A stretch of DNA of 34,823 nt from a bacterium (GTDB taxonomy: Bacteria > Elusimicrobiota > Elusimicrobia > UBA1565 > UBA9628), in NCBI GenBank assembly GCA_021819565.1, contig JAKAQV010000003.1:1-34823 (forward strand). Direction: 5' to 3'. The translations under genes and the position numbers were made by a program. Under the pieces are notes generated by a model. That model had not been told where the DNA came from and did not search any database. It saw nothing but the letters and a program-made list of their open reading frames with translations. Below, piece after piece: positions 14,798 through 27,000 of the stretch (the stretch's first letter is position 1; every line of letters starts with the position of its first letter).

Positions 14798-15046
14798 GAG
14801 CCTAGTGTAACATGAGACTCTTAAAAAGTCAAGGACGAACGGAGAGTCACGGAAAGCAGCAGAAAGAAGATGAAAGTAACAGAAAGTAACAGAAAGTTAC
14901 GGAAAGTAACGGAAGGTAACGGAAAGTTTGGATTGCTTTCCTTGGCTTTCCGTTACTTGCCGTTGCCTTCCGTTTCTGTCCGTGACTTGCCGTGTCTTTC
15001 CGCTGCTTGCCGTGTCTTTCCGTTGCCTTCCGTTGCCTTCTGTTTC
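14798..15046. repeat. Decamer hairpin repeat, copy C, fused to the giant gene
   Basis: The left side carries the TA promoter flank and linker as in copy B, then decamers, the core with GGAAAGTTTGGATTG at 14921 and the right arm. The right flank GGCTCTACGCC seen in A and B is missing. After two GTTGCCTTCC units the sequence degrades into TGTTTCCTTCTTTTCTCC and becomes the signal-peptide coding region of the giant gene. An ATG (14870) at the same relative place as in A and B opens the frame that continues into the giant protein. Confidence 0.88.
14804..14832 (-). promoter_or_regulatory. TA pair 2 promoter, near-identical to that of pair 1
   Basis: On the minus strand: TTGACT (14832-14827), a 17-bp spacer and TACACT (14809-14804), then 6 nt to the ATG at 14797. 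The GACTCTTAAAAAGTC palindrome is repeated. Promoter and putative operator are shared although the two antitoxins are of different types. Confidence 0.72.
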
Positions 15047-18000
15047 CTTCTTTTCTCCGTCCTCGCCTTTTTCCCCGGCAAAGCGGGGGCGCAGCAGTTG
15101 ATTTCCAATTTCACCACGGGAGATGTTTCATGGCCGGGCAGCCGGCACGTTTTTTATGATCACGGAATCGGGCAAGTTTTTGTCTTTTATTCCCAGCCCT
15201 ACGGCATCGCCTACCGCTCTTATAATTTCAGTTCCTGGTCGAATGAATCTGTTGTTATCTCAACAGGCCAAGCCCTGGCTCTTGACCCCACCACCACTGG
15301 TCCTGGCGGTAGCGCGCCCACGGACACAAACACGATGTATTCCAGCGTCTATTATGACCAAGCCTCAAGCTCGGTCTACGTTATCGCCTCGGATCCCAAC
15401 GCTCTCCTTGAGAATAAATCAGGCCCAGGATGCACCAATGGATATGCGAACAGCGTCTTTCTCATTCACGGAACTATTAATTCGAACGGGTCTATTTCCT
15501 GGGGGAGCCTTGTTCAAAAAGCTCCCTCGGCTCAGGTGGCCAACTCCAATTCAGGAGGAGGTGAATGCGCCCCCGGGAGAAGCGTCGGAATTACCTACAT
15601 GAAGGGCGCTCCGTCAGGCCTTATTTCCTTTGTCTGCGATGCCCAGGCGGTCAATGGCTGCGGAGCCGGAAACCCGACGTATAAAACTTCGATTATTGGC
15701 ATGTATGGATTAAGCACCGCGTTTTCCGGCGGAACCGCTTGGTCTGCCGACCACAATGATGGCAATAGAGCCAGCAACACGTCTCCCGCCGAACTTAATT
15801 ACGGAGAAATCGTTCCAGTCAATGACGTCTCCGGAGGCGGAAGTTATGACTTCATGGTGTCTCAGGAATTTCAATATGGATCAGCTGTTATCAACTCTTA
15901 TCAATACACGGGCACTTATAACTCTAATGAGTTGACCACGGGTGGAATAGCTTCTTTTAACGCTTTAGTGACCGACTCCATGGCGCCCCAGCCGGATAAT
16001 GTTTCTTCCCTGGCCGCTCTTGGCTATATAGATAGTTTGGGTGAGCTAAGCTATTACGAGCGCACGGGCTTTCAAACATGGGGGACTAAAGCCGTGATAG
16101 ATGGATGCGGGGCTTCAATTACCACTCCCTGCGGAAACCCCAGCACGGTTTACGTTGTCAATTCGCCCGTGGTTGGAGGCGATGCGGCGTACACGATTTA
16201 TCTTTCTAGTTTTGGCGCGGTCAATTATGCCTACGGCGCTATCGCCAACGGACCATTCACTATTTCTTCTAACTGGCAGCCGGCGGCTGCGGAAACGGTG
16301 CCTCAAGCTCCGGCATATATCGTCGCGCCAGACCCAATTCCAGTGGTCATGGACAATACCTCGGGCGGGCTTGATTTTGAGTTTATTCCCACGGATGCGC
16401 TTGGACCGCCGACGATCACTTCTATTTCTTCATCGCCGACCACCGCTCCATTTTCAACGAATGCTTACGATCTTGTCCTGACCGGAACGAATTTCATGCA
16501 GGAGAGTAGCATCCTTCAATCCCAGGTCGGGATTCTTCTTGGAGGAGGCGCTCAGGGCAATATCACGGTGACTTCCACGACCTATGTCAGTTCGACTCAA
16601 ATTAGGGCCTCCATCGTTATCAACAGCAATGGCGGCAGCCCCTATGATATCCAGGTCAGCAATCCCGATGGCAGAAGCTCTATTGATTCCAAGGCTCTTT
16701 CTTTGCCTCTCCCCGTGGTCACAAGCGTGTCCGAGGATTTTGCCAATCATCATTTGAGCAGTCCAAAATATGATCTTGTCATCAGCGGCTCCGGATTTGA
16801 GGATTGGGCAAGCCCCGGTCCCGTTTCGGTGACTCTTCTTAAAGGAGGGCTCACCCAAACGGAAATCAGCGTCACTTCTACTACTTATACGAGTCAGAAT
16901 CAGTTGCGCGCCTCTATCGTTTTAAACCCGCCCATTTCAGGCGGCCCTTATGACGTAAAAGTGACAAATTCTGACGGGCAAACCTATACCTTGAGCGCGG
17001 CTTATTCCATTCCCGCGCCGACATTGACGGGAATTGTGATCAATGGTGAAGCGGTTCCGTCGGGAGGAATTGAGCCCAATATTCCGGATTGCGCTGGGAA
17101 TAGTTGCCCTTCGACGCCATCTGGACGGCCGACAAGACAACTAGTGGTCTCGGGAGCCAATTTTGAAGACTGGACAAGCCCGATTGCCTCGGTCACGATC
17201 TCGGGCGTTTTTGTCGATTCGGTCACTTATTCCAATTCAGGACTTTTTACCGCCAATATCAACGTGACGACAGCGGCGGCATCGGGGCTTGAGAGCGTCA
17301 CGGTCATCAACGCCGACGGCCAAGCCTCAAGCACGATCGCTTCGACTTTTACCGTGACGGTTCCCACGGCGGCGGTGAGTTATCCGACCACTGTTTCCGG
17401 GACGATTTACAATCCCAACACCGCGATTTATTATTCATCGGGAGTTCCCAATATTTTGGGAACGGCGTCTTATTCTCCGGCTTCGGGGCAAACCTTCCTC
17501 TTGACGAGTCAAGCCGAAATCGAGCAATTGAGCGGAACCAACGCCGGTTATTTCTGGAACGGGGCCAATTTCCAGGCGGTTTCGGCTTTTACCGCTCCGG
17601 CTTCCGAAACGGAATGGCAGCCGGCCAGCGCGGCCACCCCGTGGAATTACAGCGGTTGGACTAACAACAACACCGATCAAGCCGATGGAACTTCTTATAA
17701 CATCGCTTGGCGGGGACTGACGGCGGATGAGGGCTGGAGCTATCCCATTTCAAGCTTTACCTTGACGATCGATAAATCCCCGCCGGTGTCGAGCGTTTTG
17801 ACGCCGGTCGGAGGCACTGTCGTCAATTCCCAGCCGGATATTCAAATTCAATCGGTGGACGCGGGCGTTGGCGTGTCTCAGATGTGGATCTTGGCCGAAG
17901 ACACCAATTCGTTTTCCTGGACCGGGTCTTCCTGGAGCGCGATTCCCGGAGCGATGTTTATTTCGACCAACGGCGCGGGCGGAGGATCGCCGAATATGGT

Positions 18001-21000
18001 TTTCTCTCCTCCGGAGGAAAATCCGGGGATTTTGACCTTTAACTCGGCTACGACCATTCAAGTTCCGGCTTGGAAAAATGGAGCCGAGTACAGCATTCAG
18101 GCCGCGGGACAAGACGCCTTGGGTCATTACCAAGCCGCGTCCGCGATCAACTTTTTTTATGATGTCAATAACCCCACGGCGACGATTATCTCTCCCGTCA
18201 TTAGCGCCAACTCCGCCAGTCCCACCTGGCTTAACTCTCTCACGAATATTTCAGGCTCTATTTCGGATTTAGACATCATCAGTGGAAACACGATTTTCTC
18301 GGTCAATAACACCGTCGCCATTCAGATTAAGGATTTGACGAATGGAAACTTTTTTAACGGTTCAAGCTCGTTAATTGAAGGCTCAAGCCAAACCTTCATC
18401 TCCACCTCGGCCGTTCCCTCCAACGAAAATGGCGCCGATCCCTTTATGTATTTTTATTACACGACCACCAACGGCTCTTGGGCCGACGCCATTTCCGGCA
18501 TTCCCTTTCAAAACGGGCATGACTATCGCATCGCGATGTATGCCTGTAACCCCACGGAGCCGATTGGCTCGCCAGCTTCTCCGGGTTGCGACGGCGGAGA
18601 CGGAACCACCGCTTCTGATTCGGATGGCAGCGCGACTTCCCAAGCCCCGGCTTTTATCGGCTATTTTAATTTCAATAATAATCCGCCGACTTCCGCGGTC
18701 ACTTTTCCGACGACTTTAGCCACCCCCAACGCTTTTGGCGATGATAATTCTCAAACGGCGTCTTCTTTGTCGATGCTATGGGGAACGGCTTCGGCGGCAA
18801 CGGACGTTTCCGGAATTTTCGCCGAAGAATACACGCTCCAAGACACGATTACCGGCGATTATTGGTGCAATCCCGCTTCCACCGCGCCCAATAGCTCTTG
18901 TTACGGGGCAGCCTCGGCCGGGTTTATCGCGATTGGCGTCGGCCAGACCGCGCCCTGGATTATTTCTCAAACGACGACGACCCCGTCTTGGGCAGGTTGG
19001 GAAATCAACAATATTCCGTTTCTTAACGGCCATTCTTTTCAACTGATTACCAAGGCGGTCGACACTGCGGGAAACGTTCAAGTCGTTTATTCGACGACCA
19101 ATTTTATCTATGACTCTTCCGCCCCAATTACGGCCGCGAAATATCCGTTAAACAATGACGCCTATTCCGTTCAGGTCGGAACCATCTCAGGAACAGCTCT
19201 GGACCAGCCGCAACCGTTTAACTCCGGAATTTTCGCGAACTTCTTGGGAATTCAAAGGCAATCGGACGGCTCCTGGTGGACGACCGGAGGCTGGACTCAA
19301 ACGCGCTCGGATATCGGGCAGCCTTCGGTCAACTTAAATACCTCGGCCAGCCCCAATACCTGGCTTTATTCTCTTCCCGCCGGTTTTTGGACCTCGATTA
19401 GTCTTGCGGATCGGTTCAAAATCTATTCCTGGAGCGAGGACGAAGTTCAAAACGAAACGCTGTCTTCGACTCCCTCGGTTGAAAATATCGAGTCCTCAAC
19501 GACGCTTAAGGATATTTTTAACTATGACACCGAGGCTCCGACTTCCACCATCGTTTCGCCCAGCGATCAAATTTGGTATTCCAATGTCGCGCCGACTAAT
19601 TTGCCCGATTTGACCGGAACCGCGACGGACAATCCGGCTTATCCGGGACCTCCGGCGGTCAGCTCCGCCGATGCCGCCGGAATGTCTTCCGTGAGCGTCG
19701 AGATCCGCGATGAAAACACCTGCCCGAATTGTCTTTACTGGGATGACGCGACGAAGTCTTGGGTGACAAGTTCCATTTTTAACCCGACCACGTTAACGAT
19801 CAATAATCCCAATCCATCAAATTGGAGCTTTCCAACTTCTAATTTAGAGCCGAATTTAACCAGCGGGCACACCTATCGCGTTCGAACGCAAGGCATTGAC
19901 GCGGCCTTGGATCAAAACGGAAATTCAGCCGGCAATACCGAAAATCCCGCTAATATCCTTCAAAGCCAACAAACTACGCCGCCCTATTCCGATACGCATT
20001 TCTTCTTCTGGGATTCGGAAGCCCCCAATTCCGTGATTACCGTTCCGAGTAATGGGCAGACCTTGAACAGTCTCACCACTATTTCAGGAACAGTTCAGGA
20101 TAACCCCCAGCCGTTTAATTCGGGTCTGGGCGGAGTCTTCGTCACGATGTGCGAGGATTCCGGCTCCGGAACTTGCGCGGCCAACACTTATTATGGCGGA
20201 AACCCCCTGACCGTGGACTTGGCGGGAGAGTGGCCGCTTAACGAGGGAACCGGCTCTACCGTGAAAGATATTTCGGGCAATGGAAATAACGGGACTATTT
20301 ATGGCGGATACACCTGGGTTTCGGGCGTCCCGGGGCTTGAAAGCGCGGCGGTCAACCTCAACGGAACCAGCGGCGACATCAGCACTCCCTATGTTCAAAA
20401 CAGCGTGACGGCTTATTCAATCTCTTTATGGGTCAATACCACCGATAGCGCCAGCAAATTGGCCCTTGTTCAAGACCGGGGATCGGGCGCGGGGCTTAGC
20501 TTGACCTTGGGAATGGGTACCGACGGCGGCGGAAACGGCGGTCCGGGTTTGCCCTTTTTTGAGTTAGACAGCAATGGGACCGATATCGGCATTGCGGCTT
20601 CGACTAAGACAATTGACGACGGGGTTTGGCACAATGTCATCGGAGTTTGGAGCGCGCCGAGCGGAACAGGGATTGCCGCCACGCAATTTACTCTCTATGT
20701 GGACGGGACCCAGGTGACGACGACGGCTGCGTCCATTGGATCTCAAAGTTCGCCTCTGACGGGTTCCGGAGGAACTCAAATTGGTTACGATGCCGCCTGG
20801 GGCACCTATGTCGCGGGAACCTTTGATGACGTTCGCATTTATACGCAAGCCCTTTCCCAGACCGACATTACCGCCTTGGCTAATAAGCAGACTTCTCTCG
20901 GAGCTTCTTTTAGCTCGGCCAGCCCCTATTGGATACTGGCGACGACGACTTCTTATTCCAATGGAGTTTACGACTGGATATTTCCCGTCGCCCAAAATAC

Positions 21001-24000
21001 GTTCTCAAATAACACGACCTACGACATTATCGTTCAATCATCGGACACGGTCAATAATTTAGAGACCGCGGTTTCAAATGCCGTCGCCAATTCGGATCAC
21101 ATTGAGTTCACTTTCGCGACTCCTCCGCCGACTTCTTCAATTGTCGTTCCGCCTTCCGGAATCCCCAATTACGCGAAAGACGGTTCCCTGGGATCGAGCC
21201 AGCTTTTAACCACTTTTTCCGGAGCGGCGGCCAACGCGACCAGCGTGCAACTTTTAGTTAACGAAATTAAAAATAATTACTATTGGACCGGATCATCATG
21301 GACGGTGAACAATCCCGGCGGTTGCGGAAATTGGGTCAATTCCAGTTCTTTGACGGGTTCGGGCGGCAGCCAAGGGTGGACTTATAATTGGCCGGCCTCA
21401 AGCGACTGGATTGGCAATTCCAGCTATACGGTAACCGTTTGCGCGATTCAAAACGCGACGCTCCAAAGCGGGACCTTAGCCTCGGCGGAATTCATCATTG
21501 AGTCCACCGCTCCGACGGTCGCGGTAGATTCCCCTCCTGGAACTTCAACCGACACCTTGACGAGCTTAAGCGGAACGGCGACCGAGGTTCCTCCCAGTTC
21601 CATCAGTCAAATCGCTTTTTCCGTGCAAAGAAATTTTGACGGGAAATACTGGGATGTCGACAAGGACACTTTTGATTTAACGAGTTATTCCACTTCGGCG
21701 GCCATTGTAGCCGTGACTTCAGACGGGCTTAATTTTTCATCCGCGACGGCTTTGGGAAATGCCATGTGGCAGGACGGATTTTCTTATACCATTCAAATGC
21801 ACGGAACCGATTTGGCCGGAAACATCGCCACGGTCAACAGCCGCTCTTTCCTTTATGACGTGTCCTTGCCCACCGCCGGGGTTCAAGAGCCCATTACCGG
21901 CGTTTACGCGAATTTGCTCAACACCTTAAACGGAACCGCCGTTGACCCCAATCCCAATCCCGGAAACGTCAACTCCGCGCCTTCCGGCATCGGCTCGGTT
22001 CAGTTTTCGCTTGAGTATTTAAACAGTGGATATTGTTATAACGGCGGGTCAAATTTTAACGCGATTTGTCCCTCTTGGAACAGCGCTTCCTTCTATCAAT
22101 CCTCTGTCGGGCAGGCGACCTGGAGCTTTACCTCTGCCGGGCTTAACTCCGCAGCTTTGGACGGAAATTATTTGATCTTGGTTCGGGCGCAAGACAACGC
22201 GGGAAATCTCCAAAACGGCTTCCAGGTCGGCATCTCGTCTTTGACTTTCCGCGTGGATAAAACCGCGCCCAATATCGTCATCACCCAGCCTTTTAGCTTT
22301 TACTATCAGCCCAATGGGGTCGGCATCAACACCGGAGGCGTTGGCATTCAAGGAACGGCGGTTGACCCGATTACCAATGGGGTCGCCTCCGGTCTTTTGA
22401 CCTCAGGCATCGACATTCAATTGTGGTATTTACAAGCCGGAACCAGTTATTACTGGCAGGGAAGCCCGGGGCAAGGCGCGGCCGGGTGGACGCCTTCGCC
22501 GTCCACTTTCACCGCCAATGGAACTTCTTGGAATTCTCCGTCCGCGCCCGATGCCGGAGATTATTTGGCGGTTGGGCCGCAAGAATTTTTCACCTGGGCC
22601 CAGGCCCATGACGCTTCCACCTTGGCCAACGGCCAGGTTTCTCCTTCCACCGGAAATCTCAGCGCGTTTACGCCCATTGACGCCTTTATCGTCGACGGCG
22701 TTCCGCCGGTGTCCTCCATGACGGTTCCGACCAACAACACCTTCGTCAATTCCTTGACTCAGATTTCCGGAACGGCGGAGGCGCAACTGGCCGGAATTTC
22801 AAATGTTCAGGTTCGCATTACGACTAATCCCGCGACCGGGCCGGACTGGAACGGGTCGGCCTGGACTTTTACGGGGGTTCCTATTTATAATGCGGCGAGT
22901 TTCACCGCTCAAACCGGACCCACGACTTCGACACTGACCTGGACTTATTCGAGCTTGACCGGCGCATTTCAAACCGGCACGGTCTATGATATTTTCTCGC
23001 AAGCGACCGATAATGCCGGAAACGTTCAGACAACGCCGACGGAATTTGTCATCACATATGACACCGAACCGCCCAATTTGGCGGTTAGTTTCCCCGCTCA
23101 GCCGCCGGCGGTGCCGCCCTACTCCAACAATTTTGAATCAACCCGCATTTCCACCTGCGTTTATGGGACAGTGTCTTCTCCCGGGACCAATCCTCCGGGA
23201 GTTTCCCAGGTCTGGATCGCGATTTCCTCCGGCTCCAACGATAACGTTTGGTGGAATGACGCGACCCAGGCTTTTGATCTGAATAATTCCGCCATTCAAT
23301 GGTCAACCCAGGTCTATCTTGGGGGAAATTCCTGGAGCTATTGCCCTGCGGGCTTTGAGCAATCCAAAAACACATTTTCAAGCGGCATTACCTATACGGT
23401 GTTTACCTACGCCAAAGACAATGCCGGAAATACCACAAACTTTGTCTCAAACCCGACTTCATCAAACGCTGGGCAAACCCAGGCTTTCCTTTATGACGCG
23501 TCTACTCCGACAGCGACGGTCAGTTTCCCAGCCAATAACACCAGCACCAATACCTGGGCCGCAATCTCGGGCAATGCGAGCGATCCCTTGCCGTCTCCTT
23601 CAGGGGTGTCTCAAGTTTGGCTGGCGGTTCAATGTCTTTCAGGTCCCGCTTGTGCGACGGGTTCTGCCTGGTGGGATTGGACGACGGGAGCCTTCAATAC
23701 TTCCTTGTCTAATCCCTCGCCGACGGCTCCGCCTTTTAACGCCGCCTGGACCTTGGTCTATTCGACGACGACCCAGGATTTGGGAAGCGTGGTTTGGTCA
23801 ACTCCCACGCCGGCGGGAATGGCAGTGTCGTCAAGCGTCTATCAGGCAACAGCCTTGGCTATTGACCAAGCAACCAACGTCCAGCAAAACGCCTCTGTCT
23901 TGGGCGCGGGTTCGCAATTTAGATTCGACAATCAGGCGCCTTTAATCGCCTCCACCGAACCGGTGACCGCAAGTTATCTCAATTTGGCCAATCTCGCTTT

Positions 24001-27000
24001 AATTGCCGGAACAGCCAATGACGCTACGACGGGAAATTCCGGGCTTCAATCGGTGCAGATTTTGCTCAAGGCGCAAAGCCTTCAGGCTTATTGGAACGGC
24101 TCTCGCACCGGAGTTTTCTCAAGCGATTGGGACACCAGCGGAACTAAATATAACGACTGGCAACCGGCGACGGGACTCCTCCAGTGGACGACGACGTATC
24201 CCCCGATGTCGGACGTAGACTCCATGCAGTTTAGTCTTTGGGTCCGGGCCAATGACAATGCTGGAAATGTCGGCACGATGCCCTCTGCTTCCGTCGGACT
24301 TCCCACGGATACCCAACTCGACAACAACCAAAATGCCGACGGTTCTCCGGTTCTCGAATTTATTTATGACAACACGCCGCCAATTTCCCGCGCGACCTAT
24401 CCACCGACTTATTTTAACGCAATCCCAACGACCATTTCCGGAACTGCGACCGACCCAGGTCTCTATCAGCCCTCGGGGGTTAATGATGTCGAGATTCTCT
24501 TAGAACGTTCTGATGGGAGCTATTGGAACATGGTGTCTCAATCCTGGCAAGGAACCAGCCCCGGGTTTACCAATGTCAGCCGCGTGGGATTGACGAACTG
24601 GACGTTCTCCAATTTCTCAGGCGCTTTTGCCGATGGATACCAATACGCGGTGAACCCTCAGGCGACTGATAACGCGACTAATGTCGAAACCGCTTATTCC
24701 ACTCATGATTTTATCGTGGACCTGTCGACGCCTATCTCCGCTCCCGTTTGGCCGCCCAATAACGGTTTTGCCAATAATGTCAGCTCCATTACCGGAACCG
24801 CGGATGATTTCTTCTGCGACCTTAACCCAACCCTGTGCCCTTCTTCCGGACGGGACTTTCAATCCGGAATTTCAACCATTGAGGTCGCCATTCAAGATTT
24901 AACTCAAGGAACCACTTGGTGGAACGGGACTTCTTTTGTGAGTTCGGCGGTTCCGATATGGTCAACCGCCACGTTTACCGGAGCCTCTTCCGGAACCTGG
25001 GTCTACAATTTGCCGGGCGGGGCGTTGACGAATGAACACAAATTCGCGTCCTCGGCCTACGCGATAGACAAGGCCGGAAACATCGAAGAAGTGAATTTAA
25101 CGACCAACACCTTTATTTATGACACAACACCTCCGGTTTCCATCGCGACTGCCCCGGCGGGTTCCATTACATCGGTGTCCGCCATCTCCGGAACGGCATA
25201 TGCGATTAGTCCCGATCAACTTCAAGTTGTCGGCGTGGCCCTTCAAGAAACCAGCGGATGCAACGGGGGCGGAACCCCGGCGCATTCTAACGAGTATTGG
25301 AACGGCTCTTCTTGGCAGACGGGGCAGGTGTATGTCGATTCCGGCGTCATCGGAGGCTTTGTCGCTTTGAGCAGCACATACGCCTGGGCGATGAACACCG
25401 CTGGAATCGCCTTTGACAATAACGCCAACTATCAGGTGACTTCCCGGGCCTTGGATAAGGCGGGCAACTTAGAGACCGCCCATATTACCTACGACACCAC
25501 TTTCTGCTTGGGGGTTCCGCCTTCCAATCCCACGATCACCCAGCCGGCGGTGGGCGGACAATATCAGACGCTGGCTTCCGCTGTCAACACTTTTTCCGGA
25601 GGCGGGTCTAATCTCGATTCCTCTAATCCCAACGGAATTGAAATTCAGCTTCAACGGCTGACGAGCCCCACGAGTTACTGGTATGACCCCACCGAACTTT
25701 GGTCCAATGACTCTTCTACTTATACGCCGACCGCTCCCATTAATGCGACGACCTGGAACTATGGATTAAGCACGCCGGGCGCGCCGTATCAGATTCAAAA
25801 CGCCTCTTATAGTTTGACGGTGATGGGATATAATAGCGCGGACTTGCCTGGAACTCCCGCTCAGGTGACCTTCGTCATTGATAATGTTAAACCCCAAAGC
25901 TTTATCGCGACTCCCGTTCCCAATTATTGCCCGGTCTCAGGAACCAACGCCTGCTTTAACACCATGCCCTTTATATCGGGAACATCCATTGACCCGGGAA
26001 ACGTCGCCCCTCCCTCGGTGACGCAATCTTTAGTCAATGTGCGCGTTAAAAATCTCTATAACAACGACTACTGGAATTCCCAGGCCTTCGTGGGTTCCGT
26101 TCAAGAATTTAACCCCGGGGTGTTTAGCTTCTCCGGTAATCCGCCCACTTATTCCTGGAGCACTTCGACATTAGCGGGCTTGGGCCTTCAAGATGGAATC
26201 ACCTACGAAATCTTGGCCCATGCGGCAGACCTGGCAGGAAACGACACCTTGACGGAATCCAATATGGCCAATTTTACTTTCCTTTATGATACAAGTCCGC
26301 CCACGGCTTATATCGCGACGCCGCAGGCGAGCCAGGTCTACCTAGGCGTGACGCCGATTACGGGGACCGCTTTTGATCCGGCCGGAGCTAACGGCAATCA
26401 TTTAAAATCCGATTTGGCCAAAGTTGAAATTTCGATTAAATCCATTTCCGGAAACGCGTGTTGGTCGGATTCCAATGATCAATTTAACGTCGCTTGCCCG
26501 AGTTTTACCGTCGTCAGCGGCACCGCCTCTTGGTCTTATAATAATCCCAATTTAAACGGGGCTTTAACTAATGACGAACAGTACGCGGTCACCGCTCAAG
26601 CGACCGACAACGCGGGCAACGTTCAAAGCGTCTACACGGTTCCGCTTTCAAGCCTGACTTTCGCTTTCGACAATGTCCCACCTAATGTGGGGATTGTGTT
26701 ACCTCAAAATAACGCCGCTTATTCTTGCGCGGCGGGAAGTCTCAACTGTTTGACCGGAGCTTCCGCCATCAACGGAACGGCCTCAAGCCCGGATGCCGCG
26801 CTTTATCCCGGAAATAATGCCCTTCAAGACGCCCAAGTGGTCATCTGGTTTTTGGCTGACCCGACCAACTACACTTTATCCGGCGGAACCAGCTATTACT
26901 ACACCGGAGTCGTCGGCTCCAACGGAACTAAATTTTCATCGAGCACCACCGAGGGAGCTTCTTGGCAGGCGGCCAATTCAACCGCGACCTGGGATTTCTT

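Noticed and set aside
14151-14810. A second plus-strand ORF (219 codons) starting in copy B and crossing TA pair 2 antisense.
   Set aside because: Same situation as the ORF over pair 1: its open frame follows from the repeat and from the toxin codons on the other strand.
13391-15046. CRISPR array.
   Set aside because: The repeated unit is 10 bp with no unique spacers, and the long repeats are separated by TA genes; no cas gene is nearby.
13391-15046. Integron cassette array, insertion sequence, retron or diversity-generating element.
   Set aside because: No integrase, transposase or reverse transcriptase and no attC-like site or template/variable repeat is visible in the window. The TA cargo alone recalls integron cassettes but is not enough.
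13391-15046. Hairpins as intrinsic terminators.
   Set aside because: The stems are not followed by U-runs and the right arms lead directly into coding sequence.
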